From contig CAJNDS010002769.1 of NCBI GenBank assembly GCA_905221605.1, positions 1-64,000 of the forward strand: DNA of 64,000 nucleotides. Reading direction: 5' to 3'. Shown here one piece after another: positions 8,819 to 20,800 of this stretch. The translations under genes were made by a program, and so were the position numbers. The stretch is from Symbiodinium natans (Eukaryota > Sar > Dinophyceae > Suessiales > Symbiodiniaceae). The notes beneath the pieces are model-generated. The model made no database searches and was not told the origin of the DNA. It saw nothing but the letters and a program-made list of their open reading frames with translations. Within the stretch, counting starts at the first letter, position 1. The number at the start of each line of letters is the position of its first letter.

Positions 8819-11800
8819 GTCGGGGTTTAGGGTTTAGGATTTGGGGTTTAGGGTTTAGGGTTTGGGGTTTAGGGTTTAGGATTTAGGATTTAGGGTTTAG
8901 GGTTTGGGGTTTAGGGTTTGGGGTTTAGGGTTTGGGGTTTAGGGTTTAGGGTTTGGGGTTTGGGGTTTAGGGTTAGGCTTTGGGTTAAGGGTTTGGGGTT
9001 TAGGTTTAGGGTCGGGGGTTTGGGGGGTTTGGGTTTCGGGGTTGGGGTTTAGGGGGTTGAGGGGGTTTAGGGGGTTGCTAGGGTTTAGGGGATTTGGAGG
9101 GGCTTTAGGGGGGGGCTTAGAGGTGGGGATTCTTGTTCAAGATCCTCTCGAGGAATACAAGGGCCATATGAAGACTACATCAAGGGAGCCTCTCAAGGGG
9201 TGCATCTTTAATCTTTAGCTTTAGAACCATTTTCAGACGGCTTTGAGTGCCATCCTGGTGAAGAAGTTCTGCGGACCTTAGGGTAGTTTACCTCCTTATA
9301 TACCCCTTATATATCCTATAAACCCAAGGGCCCATACTTCAGAACTCTTGAAAGACGGTATGGGACCATATTCAGGAACCCTGTACCTGCTCTCAGAGAC
9401 AACTCCATCAACCCTAAACCCTAAACCCTTCACCCTAAGCCCTAAACCCTAAACCCTAAACCCTAAACCCTAAACCCTAAACCCTAAACCCAAACCCTTA
9501 ACCCGAACAAAGTGCAGCGCAGGTACGGAACAGCTGGCTTCAGAACCAACTCCGATGTGCTCGACAATGCTGCTTGGTGGACTCCAGGTCATGGGGACTC
9601 AAAGGGCTTAGGGTTTAGGGTTTAGGGTTTAGGTTGTAGGGTTTAGGGTTTAGGGTTTAGAGTTCAGGGTTTGCTGGGACTTGTGGACAGCCTCAGCCGG
9701 TGTCTAGCACCACTTTTACCATCAAAATCTGCCTCTGGACTCGTCACCCAGACACCAGGGGAGTCAAGGGTACAGGGCTTAGGGCGTGTGGGTTTGGGGA
9801 GCTGCTGCACTCTAAACCCTAAACCCGAAGTGTGAAGTCTGAAGGTTCCGTGGACGGCAGTCCCGAACACTCCAGAGACTCCACATGAGAACACTCCAAC
9901 AACTATCCACGCATCCTCTAAGACCACTTACGGTTTAGGGTTTAGGCTTTAGGGCTTAGGGCTTGGGGCTTGGGGTGTTTAATCGCCCGGTCCTGAGGCA
10001 ACCCGAACACCAAAATCCATAAACCGACAAAAAAAGCCTACAAAACCCAACTCCCAACGCCCAACAAAGCCCCCTAGAAGCCCACAGAAACAGCTCTTTC
10101 AGCACCCAAAGCCCTAAACCCTGAACCCGAATTACACCCTTAACCCTTAACCCTTAACCCTAAAGCCTAAACCCGAAATCCTAAACCCTAAACCCTAAAC
10201 CCCAGGTCATGTACCGCACCGGGCTCCTGGCCGCGCTCCGTTCCAAGGCCCCTTGATTCGCCAGCCGGGGGAGAAGTCGTTTTCTTGGTCATTTTGGGAA
10301 TTTACGAATGCGGGTTTAGGGGTTTAGGGTTTAGGGTTTGGGTTTAGGGTTTAGGGTTTCGAGTTTCGGGTTTAGGGTTGAAGGTTGAGTGTTTAGGGTT
10401 GCCTATGAGGGCGTGGAGCCTAGGCATTTACGGCTTACATGTTTGGGGCACTTCGGGTTATGTCGTTGGGCTTTTTTTACGAATGGCACATGAAAATTGC
10501 ACGTCTGACGGGGTGTAGTTGTGGGAGCAGTTAAGTAGGGTTGAGGTTTAGTCTTTGTAGGCTTTGCAAGTAGGGTTTAAGCCCCAAACCCGAAGCTTCC
10601 TAAAACCCACCTCAGAATCCAAAAACCCCAAGGTTTAGGGTTTAGGGTTTAGGGTTTAGGGTTTAGGGTTTAGGGTTTAGGGTTTAGGGTTTAGGGTTTA
10701 GGGTTTCGGGTTTAGGGTTTAGGGTTTAGGGTTTAGGGTTTAGGGTTTAGGTTTAGGGTTTAGGGTTTAGGGGTGGGGTGGGGTGGGCGGAGGGGGAGAA
10801 GGGGCTAGAAGGGGATTTCGTTTTTAGGTGTCGAGGTGCAGCTGAGTGTGGGGAGTCTTTCCGAGGTTTAGTGCTAAACCCTAAGCCCTAAACCCTGACT
10901 CTTAACCCTTAACGCTTATGGTGTAGGGGTTTAGTCTTTCGGAGTAGTTCTTAGGGGCTTAGTGAACGGCTTCGGGGCTCCCTCAGAACCCCGCCCGCGT
11001 GACCAGGCGCTGGGCAAGAAAGCCGAACTCCCAGCTTCAGCTTGTGAGTCTACCCCTCCAAGCACACCCCCCTGAGGAAGTTTCCCCTGCTCTAACCCTA
11101 AGGGCCCATGTACCTCATGATCATATACTTGGGCCCAAAAGGAGATACTTTAAGGCCCAAGTGCTCCCTTTCTAGGTACATGGACCCTTTCGGTAAACTC
11201 TAAACTCGAAACCCCTAAACTCCAACCCCCCCACTCACCGCCCCCAAACAATACAAGAGTCGCCTTAACGTCGGTCTCAAGCGTCAACGGTGTGCGTTGG
11301 GGCTTTGCGGGAGCAACATGGAACTATGAACTACGATGCTTGCGCTTAACTCTTCGACCTCTGTAAGCGTGATAGGCCCCTATAAGCATGGCCCCTGTAA
11401 GCATGATGTAACCCTAAACCCTAAACCCTAAGCCCTAAACCCTAAACCCTAAACCCTGAATGCACGTGCTATACCTTACGTAGCCAACGCTTGAACTCTT
11501 GCACTTTCTTGGGCTTCCCTATTTAGTAGGAACAGCGAAGTTTAGTGCTTTTGTTTTTAAATGCCTTGGGTTTTGGGTTTAGGGTTCTTAGGGTTCTTAG
11601 GGCTCTTAGGGTTGTTAGAGTTCTTAGGGTTATTGGTGAAGTAAGATGTATGCCCTTACAAGCTCAGGTTAGTGCTGAGGCCATTCGCGGCCGTACCGTG
11701 GTCTTTGTAAGCCCTTCAGCCCTAAACCCTAACCCTAAACCCAGGTTTTGGACATTGTCCCTCCAACCCCCCTGGATTTGCTCACCCGAACTCCTGAACC

Positions 11801-14800
11801 AAAAGAGCCCGGCTCTCTTGACTTACAGTGTTATGGGCTATACTTGCTAATTACGGGGTAGTTGCCACTAAACTGTAGGTAGAATAGAGCCCAGGTATGC
11901 CCTGCATCCCTGAATTTCCCCTATAAAGGCCTGGCATCATTGTGGAGTCCTTAATCCTCAAGAGAGGTGCGAGGGTTCAGGGACTAGGTAGGACATTGCA
12001 GTCTTTACGCATGCTTCGTATGTACACTCGTTGTTGGTTAAACAAACATGATCCTACGCCGAGCTGTCAGACGGCGTTGATTCCAAACCAACAACCCGCG
12101 GAGACCCTATAAACCCTATCAAGCAACCCTAAACCCTAAGAACCCCAAGAACCCTAAGAACCCTAAGAACCCTAAGAACCCTAAGAACCCTAAACGCCCA
12201 AAACCCAAAACCCAAACCCCGAAACCCAAAACCCAAAGCCCAAAACCCAAAGCCCAAAGCCCAAAGCCCAAAACCCAAAGCCCAAATCCCAAAGCCCAGC
12301 CCACGGCATCCTTGGACAAGGTCGGGGTCATGGTCACGGCGTCACACAACCCAGAGAAGGACAATGGCCCTGCCCTCATGAAGCCCTAAACCAATACTGG
12401 GCCCTAAACCCTAAGCCCGAAGCCCTGAGCCCTGAGCCGTTAGCCCCAGCCCTGAACCCTATACACCTTCATTTCAGCCCTCATTTCAGGGGTGTGGGGC
12501 TTCGCGCGTGCCACTTCGTGCGCGCGCGATCAGTCGCAGACCAACAACACCGCTCTAGGGTGCACTTGCTGGTAAAGGTCACCTTTTGCCCATGTCTTGT
12601 TCCAGGGTCCCCTACCAAGGTAGCCACCACCCCCCAAAAAAAGTGCATATGGTTCCTGAACTTCCCTAAACCCTAAACCCTAAACCCTAAACCCTAAACC
12701 CTAAACCCTAAACCGTTAATTACGTATGAAGCCTCCCAAGGGGTGAAGCTGGTGGAGCCGTTGGGCGAGATGCTGCCCCCCGACTGGGAGGCCGGAGGTT
12801 TCCCTGAAATTTTGCGCTTGTTTAGGGTTTAGGGTTTGGGGTTTAGGGTTTAGGGTGATCTTGAATCCGCTACATCCTTTAGATGTTTGTCCGCCCAAGA
12901 GGAGCTTCCATTCGTGTCTTGGAGTTGCGGGGTTTTTCCTAAAACGGAGCCTACGCCGTACCGTTCTACGTTCTCTCATGGGCTTCCCTACTACCCCCCT
13001 CTGCACGACCCCCCCCCGCCCCCCTTGGTTCCCCCAACAATCAAGGCCATTTAGGGTTAATTAAGCTAGCCCAATTGAGGCTATTTTAAGGGGTACTTGG
13101 AGGTTCATGGTACTCAGTAACCAGTTATAACTGTACTTATAACTGTACTTATAACTGTAGTTATAAGCGCCTTAAGTGCCCTAATATGGCTATCAGTACA
13201 GTTATAAGTACAGTTATAAGTACAGTTATAATGGGTTAAGAAGTACCATGAACCCTCCAAGTAGAATAGAAGGGGGGGTAGTAGGGACACCCATGATTCT
13301 AAGGAAAATTTCGCACCAAAAAAATAACAGGGCATGAGCTTCTGGAGACCCCTAAACCTTAAAATTGTTGAGCTTGGGTTTAGGGGTTAGGGTTTAGGGT
13401 TTAGGGTTTAGGGGTTAGGGGTTAGGGGTTAGGGGTTAGGGTTTAGGGTTTAGGGTTTAGGGTTTAGGGTTTAGGATGTGCTGTCACGTGGGATCTTTCC
13501 AGGCAGCAAAGACCATCAGCCCCGAGACTCGCGCGATTCTGAAGGGCATGGGCACGCTACCCGACAGTTACGTCTTCGACAACCAGTATCTTGTGGGCAC
13601 CGGTGACACAAGGCTTTCACACGAGAACCAGCACTTTGCCCTAAACCCTAAACCCTAAACCCCAAACCCCAAACCCTCAACCCCAAACCCTAAACCCTAA
13701 ACCCTAAACCCTAAACCCTGCTTGTCCGAACATGGTCGCGCGCCCGTTCGGGCGGTGGCCTTGTGGGAGAACAGTCTCATCAAGATCTTTGGGGATCTGG
13801 CCATCAACCATGTCCGGCCAAGGGTTTAGGGATTAGGGTTTAGGTTTTAGGGTTTAGGGTTTAGGGTTTAGGTCTTCGGGTCGCCCTCAGCCCGGTGCGG
13901 AAAGGCTTTCAGTCGAAACCCTAAACCCTAAACCCTAAACCCTAAACCCTAAACCCTAAACCCTAAACCCTAAACCCTAAACCCTAAACCTCTCTACCAT
14001 ATAACCCTAAATGTTAAACACCAATTGGAGAATTTGATCCATTTTTTTTTTCACCCCCCCGTTGTTCAGCACCAATTGGAGAATTTGATCCATTTTGGCC
14101 CCTCCGACCCCTTTGACCCCCCATTGTTCAGCACCAATTGGAGAATTTGATCCATTTCGACCCCTCCGACCCCTCTGACCCCCCATTTTGGCTTTTTCGA
14201 CCCCTCTGACCCCCCATTGTTCAGCACCAATTGGAGAATTTGATCCATTTTGACCCCTCCGACCGCTGTCAGGGAGGCTTCGTGGGGGGTACCCCAGGAT
14301 TCGGTAAAAATGGCCCGATTCCCAGTTAGTTTTAAATAGAATTTATATAGCGGAAATGACCCCCTCATTTTCTAGATTTCTCTGGCCCTCTCAATGCTGG
14401 CCCTCTGACCCCTTTAACCCCCCATTGTTCAGCACCAATTGGAGAATTTGATCCATTTCGACCCCTCGGACCCCTTGACCCCCCATTGTTCAGCACCAAT
14501 TGGAGAATTTGATCCATTTCGACCCCTCCGACCCCTTTGACCCCCCATTGTTCGGCACCAATTGGAGAATTTGATCCATTTCGGCCGCTCCGACCCCCTT
14601 GGCACCCCATTGTTCAGCACCAATTGGAGAATTTGATCCATTTCGACCCCTCCGACCCCTTTGAACCCCTTTGACCCCCCCATTGTTCAGCATCAATTGG
14701 AGAATTTGACCCACGTCGACCCTTCTGACCCCTTTGACCCCCCATTGTTCAGCACCAATTGGAGAATTTGATCCATTTTGGCTTTTTCGACCCCTCTGAC

Positions 14801-17800
14801 CCCCCATTGTTCAGCACCAATTGGAGAATTTGATCCATTTTGGCTTCTCCGACCCCTCTGACCCCCCATTGTTCAGCACCAATTGGAGAATTTGATCCAT
14901 TTTGACCCCTCCGACCCTCTTAGGGAGGCTTCGTGGAGGGTATTTTACCCCTGAAATGCTGACCTCTCTAACCCTCCATGGTTCAGCACGAATAAGAAAT
15001 TAATAAGCTTTTTATTTTCGTAATGTTATGGGATTCTTTGGGCGGGTGGGTTTTGTTCCGTTGCCTACACACACTGCTGGCCTAGTAAATGCTCGAACTT
15101 GAGATGCTGAACCCTAAACCCTAAACCCTAAACCCTAAACCCTAAACCCTAAACCCTAAACCCTAAACCCTAAACCCTAAACCCTAAACCCTAAACCCTA
15201 AACCCTAAACCCTAAACCCTAAACCCTAAACCCTAAACCCTAAACCCTAAACCCTAAACCCTAGCCCTAAACCCTAAACCCCTAAACAGGTTCAGGGCGA
15301 GGCTAGATCTTCTGGGGCTCCTACATCGGACCCTTAAGGTTGTACCTACGCCCCCCCCCCCTCCACACTACCCCCCCCCCTTGGGTTCCGCAGAATTATG
15401 GCTATTTAGGGAGAATTGTGAGCCAAAAGAAGGCTATTTAAGGGGGGAGCCAGGCGGGGTTGGTACAGAGGGCAGTCGTAGGGAAACCCACGATTCTTTA
15501 AGATCCTCTGAGGGAGTGTAAGGGCCAAATGTGGAGTGTATCAGGGGAACCTCTTCGGGGTACCGAGTATGACTCCCTTGAAAACCTTAACCGACTAAAC
15601 CCTTAACCCTAAACCCTAGGCCTTAAACCCTAAACCCTAAGCTTTAGGAATAAGCAGGCTGTCGGTGTTAGAAAGTCGACCTTGACCGCGGGGTTGAGGC
15701 CTTTTAGGGCGTGGGGTTTGGGGTTTAGGGTTCGTTAGTAGTACATAAGTACGTATAAACTCGTGGGCAAGACCCATGAGAATAGGGCTTTTCCTTAGGG
15801 GTACCTTTGTCACTCCCTTATGTAGCACAGCCCCTTTTTTGAAAAGCACCCTCCAGAAGGGACCCTAATTTAGAGATCTACCCATGAGAAAACTGTGCAT
15901 AAACAAAGTTTCGGCTACTTTGTGTCTAGGGGTTTAGGGCGTATAGGGTTTACAGACTGTTGTTTAGTAGGGAACAAGGGAAGAAGGTACCTTATATGCG
16001 CCAACGCTGGTCGAGCTGCCACCCTCCTGGAGAACCCTAAACCCTAAACCACTTTCGTGCCCATATCCTGGTAATTGGGTCAAGGTCAGGAGCCTCATTC
16101 CCAGCGCGTGGGGTTTAGGGCTTAGGGTTTAGGTTTCAGGTTTCAAGGTTTAGGGTTTCAGGGTTTAAGTTTTAGGGTTTAAGTTTTAGGGTTTAGGGTT
16201 TAGGGTTTAGGGTTAGGAACCATAAGTTGCGGTCAGAGTTTGCTGTTTGTAAGGTTTGGGGTTGAGGGCTCTCAGGCCCATGCTACACGCCTGGCCAACT
16301 CAGCCGATTCAGGCGTGGCCGGAAGCGCGCAGGGTTGAGGGTTTAGGGTTTAGGGTTTTGGGTTTTGGGTTTTGGGTTTTGGGTTTTGGGTTTAGGGTTT
16401 AGGGTTTAGGGTTTAGGGTTCAGGGTCTTTTGGGGCTTTTCTGGCTAAACCCTGCCTAAACCTACACATGAAACCCCTAACGGCAAGGCTATTCAAGCTA
16501 TATTTGATAAATTGCCCCGCCAATCCTAAGTTTTTGGGCTAGGGATGAGTCTGGGAGCGTTTTTGCCCCAAACCCTAAACCGTAAACCCCAAACCCTTAA
16601 CTAGATGCATTCAGGTTTGGGAGGGTTTGGTTACTGTGGCTGCTGCAGTTAAGGTTTTGGGGTTTAGGGTTTTGTGGCTTTAAGGGTTTTAGGCTTTAGG
16701 GTGGAGGGTGTAGGGTTTTGGGAATGGGTTTCAGGCTTTAGGGTTCAGGGTTTCCCCCCCGCAGTCCTTGGCATTAACGCTTCCCAATGCAAGCATGATG
16801 CGGTAAATTGGGAATGCTTCGTAGCAGGAGCGGGCGTTCATGTCCCTAAGCCCGAAAACCCTAATTCCACCTGAGCGGAGGTGTTTGTGGAGGGCGTTTG
16901 CCCAGCCCAACCTGATATGTTGACCAGCAAACCTCAAGCTCAGAAGACCGGATTCCTTAGGATCTACAGAATGCTGCTTATGTGCAAAAAGATCAAATCC
17001 GCATATATACCCAAAATGCGCATAGACAAAGATGCATCACAGACGTAGATAGAAACTGCAAAGACAATCATAGCTAAATAAATATCTGTATACAAATACA
17101 AAAGACACATAAAGCAAATACATAATTGTATATGTATATATATATATATCTATATATATATATATATTTACACTTTTTCATCTTCTTATGTGTATGTATA
17201 TATATATATATATGCTACCCCCCCCCCCCTCCAAAACCCCACGTTAAAGAAAAAGATCGGCGATCATCGATGTTTCCTATGACAGGCTTCGACATGATGC
17301 ATTTGAATAACTAAATTGTGTAAATCCTGAAAGGGGGGGCTTTAATTTATTTGAAGCGGGTGGGAGAATTGAATAGCTAGAATAATGAAAATAATTAACT
17401 AGATTAGTTAATTAAACCAATTAAGCTAATTAAATGAATGAGATTTTAAATACTCTAAATCCTGAAAGGCCGGAGGGGGGGGGGCAGCTCCTTCCTTCTG
17501 AGGGGGTTTCAATACTTTAAATCTTTAAATATGAAGCCCCTATTGAAACATGAAGGCCCCATCAGATTTAAATTACCTCTTCTTTTTTTACGTTCCCTTC
17601 GCGGGAGGGGGCCAGGCCCCGCCCCCCCATCAGGATTTATTAAACTATTTAAAATATTAGAAATATTGAGTTTTTTAAATGATTTAATTAAACAATCTCC
17701 CCGAATTAAATAATTTGAGTATGAAGGTCTCTATTTATATATGAAGGCCCCTCCATATTTACTTTATCTAATTCTCTTCCCCGAATTAAGTAATGTAAAC

Positions 17801-20800
17801 ATGAAGGCCCCTCCACATTCAAATTCTTGACTTTGGGGGAGGGGGGGGAGACTTAAATAATTAAAAATCTAAATAGTTTGAATACATCAAATCCTAAGAA
17901 ATGGAGGGGGGGTAGCTCCCCCCCTTCTGGAGGGAATGAAACAGCTAATCTTTTATATGAAGATCCCTATTTAAATATGAAGGCCCCTTCAGATTTAAAT
18001 GATTGAATTCCCCCGGTGGGAGGGGGCCAGAAAACATTAATGTAAATAAGCTAGATAATTTAAATCCTGCAAGGGGGCAGGGCGGGGGGGGGGGGGGCTC
18101 TCTGCTTCTGAGGGGAGTCAGATAAGTTAAATAAGTAAAAATGAAGGCACCCTCAGATTTAAACTTCATTTAATTCCCCTGCTAGGCCCTCTTTAAGGAT
18201 TTAATTGTCTAAAATAGTTTCTTTATATAATTTATGTAAATTATTCAATTCCCTCCCCGAATGAAGAAATGAAATATGAAGCCCCCTTCACATGAAATTG
18301 CATACACTTGGTGAATATTTAAACACGAAGGCCCCTATTTAAATATGAAGACCCTTCCATATATACATTATTTAGTTCAGGGGGGAGAATTTATATTTTA
18401 AATAATCCAAATCTTGAAGTGGGGGGGGGCAGCTCCTGCCTTCTGGGGGGAAACAAAAAATCACACAATTTACATATGAGGCCCCTATTTAAATCTGAAG
18501 GCCCCCCCCCCCTCAGATTTAAATTTGTTCATTATTTAATTCTCCTCGCTGAGGAGGGGACCGGGGCCCTTTTTCAGGATTTAAATTATGTAAATTATTA
18601 AACTATCTATATATATATATGTTTAAGTGGCATTTAAGTCCCTCCCGAATTCACTAATTTAAATATTAAGGCCTAATTAAATATGAAGGCTCCTCTATTT
18701 CTTAAAATATTTAGATTGCTTAATTCTCCTCGCCGAATTACATAGTCTAAGTACGAAGGCCCCTATTTAAATAGCAGATTTTTGAGGCCATCAGATGATT
18801 TGATCTGTGACATGGAGAGGCAAATCTGCGATTTCAAATCTGCGAATCTGCGTTTTCTCGGGAAAAACGCAGATTTTTGCAGATTGGTTGGGGGCTACAA
18901 ATCTGCAAATCTGCGTTTTCTCGAGGAAACGCAGATTCGCAGATTTGCAGATTAACTGGTTGGGGCTACAAATCTGCGAATCTGCGTTTTCTCAAGGAAA
19001 ACGCAGATTTCAAATCTGCGAATCTGCATTTTCTCGAGGAAACGCAGGTTCGCAGATTTGCAGATTGGTTTGGGGCAACAAATCTGCGAATCTGCGAATC
19101 TGCGTTTTCTTGAGGTTTCGCAGATTCGCAGATTTGCAGATTGGTTGGGACTACAGATCTGCGAATCTGCGTTTTCTCGAGAAAAACGCAGATTTCAAAT
19201 CTGCGAATCTGCGTTTTCTCGAGAAAAACGCAGATTTCTAATCTGCGAATCTGCGTTTTCTCGAGAAAAACGCAGATTCGCAGATTTGCAGATTGGTTGG
19301 GGGCTGCAAATCTGCGAATCTGCGTTTTCTCGAGAAAAACGCAGATTCGCAGATTTGCAGATTGGTTGGGGGCTACAAATCTGCAAATCTGCGTTTTCTC
19401 GAGGAAACGCAGATTCGCAGATTTGCAGATTAACTGGTTGGGGCTACAAATCTGCGAATCTGCGTTTTCTCAAGGAAAACGCAGATTTCAAATCTGCGAA
19501 TCTGCATTTTCTCGAGGAAACGCAGGTTCGCAGATTTGCAGATTGGTTTGGGGCAACAAATCTGCGAATCTGCGAATCTGCGTTTTCTTGAGGTTTCGCA
19601 GATTCGCAGATTTGCAGATTGGTTGGGACTACAGATCTGCGAATCTGCGTTTTCTCGAGAAAAACGCAGATTTCAAATCTGCGAATCTGCGTTTTCTCGA
19701 GAAAAACGCAGATTTCTAATCTGCGAATCTGCGTTTTCTCGAGAAAAACGCAGATTCGCAGATTTGCAGATTGGTTGGGGGCTGCAAATCTGCGAATCTG
19801 CGTTTTCTCGAGAAAAACGCAGATTCGCAGATTTGCAGATTGGTTGGGGGCTACAAATCTGCAAATCTGCGTTTTCTCGAGGAAACGCAGATTCGCAGAT
19901 TTGCAGATTAATTGGTTGGGGCTACAAATCTGCGAATCTGCGAATCGGTGACCTGAGACGTGGGTTTTTTTTTTTGGGGGGGTACCATATATATATATAT
20001 ATATATATGGTACCCCCCCCTCAAAACCTACCTTTTCATACCCTTTTCTATGTCGAGACGCTATGTTTATGATATTCGAAGCCGGATGTATATATATATA
20101 TATATATACATCCGATACGAAATATTAAATACTTAGAGACTCCAATAAAAAATCTCCAGGGCCAGGAGTTTTAAATCTCTTCTTGTGGCTAAGCAAGGAG
20201 TTTTAAAACTCGTGGCCCCGAAGATTGAAGATTGAAGATTCCCCAGAACTCTTTCCAGGAATCTTCAATCTTCAATCTTAGGGGCAGGGAGTTTTAAAAC
20301 TCCTCTTGTGGCTAAGCAAGGAGTTTTAAAACTCGTGGCCCCGAAGATTGAAGATTGAAGATTCTCCAGAACTCTTTCCAGGAATCTTCAATCTTCAATC
20401 TTCGGTGGCATGAGTTTTAAAACTCCTCTTGTGGCTAAGCAAGGAGTTTTAAAACTCCCGGCCCCGACTGCTTGAGATCGAAGATTCCCACAAAGAGTCC
20501 TGAGACATCTTCAATCTTCAATCTTCGGTGGCAGGAGTTTTAAAACTCCTCTTGTGGCTAAGCAAGGAGTTTTAAAACGCCCGGTCCTGAAGATTTTTCT
20601 TATGGTTAAAACATATCTTACAAAACTCTAGGCCATGGTATTATATATTGAAGCACTGAAAGTGGTTCCATTATATGTGCACAATTTCGACGCGCAGCTT
20701 GGGCCATAAACGCAGTTTCCAGCCATAGCATATTCCTCATGTCGGCCGTCAACATGAAGGTTGCGTGCGCGTTTAGGTTAATTGTAATCCTATATGGGTT

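Larger units (their letters stand above)
10248..12299. repeat. PGM3 intron 3
   Basis: Contains an 18-unit TTTAGGG array (10631-10770), foldback element B1 (11098-11189), a family S fragment (11481-11545), CCCTAAG variants before exon 4, and three exon-like islands with good splice signals that do not fit PGM3 (10987-11043, 11668-11706, from 11743). Confidence 0.75.
12791..16275. repeat. PGM3 intron 5
   Basis: Contains nested foldback elements (12990-13300), TTTAGGG and CCCTAAA arrays, two unassigned coding-like islands (13476-13640, 13728-13830), the 75-bp satellite (14005-14920), the conserved flank (15012-15110) with its 22-unit array, and a family H element (15344-15478). Confidence 0.8.

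Noticed and set aside
12119-12379. Minus-strand 86-codon frame opposite PGM3 exon 4
   Set aside because: Mostly GFGLWVLGF repeats from CCCAAA-type units. The + strand carries the invariant TASHNP motif.
13476-13640. YLVGTGDTR considered as the PGM3 GRDTR exon
   Set aside because: The true GRDTR block is at 27184-27258 with matching phase, and this island lies before the HATRLAN exon.
14066-14807. Several overlapping 80-105-codon minus-strand frames (EMDQILQLVLNN repeats)
   Set aside because: They are translations of the satellite unit in different registers; period and linker changes shift the frame, and no start or splice context is conserved.
18807-20072. Long + strand frames of 144-192 codons
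   Set aside because: The satellite subunit happens to lack stops in several frames and on both strands. The sequence is arginine/serine-rich and perfectly periodic, so no protein is implied.
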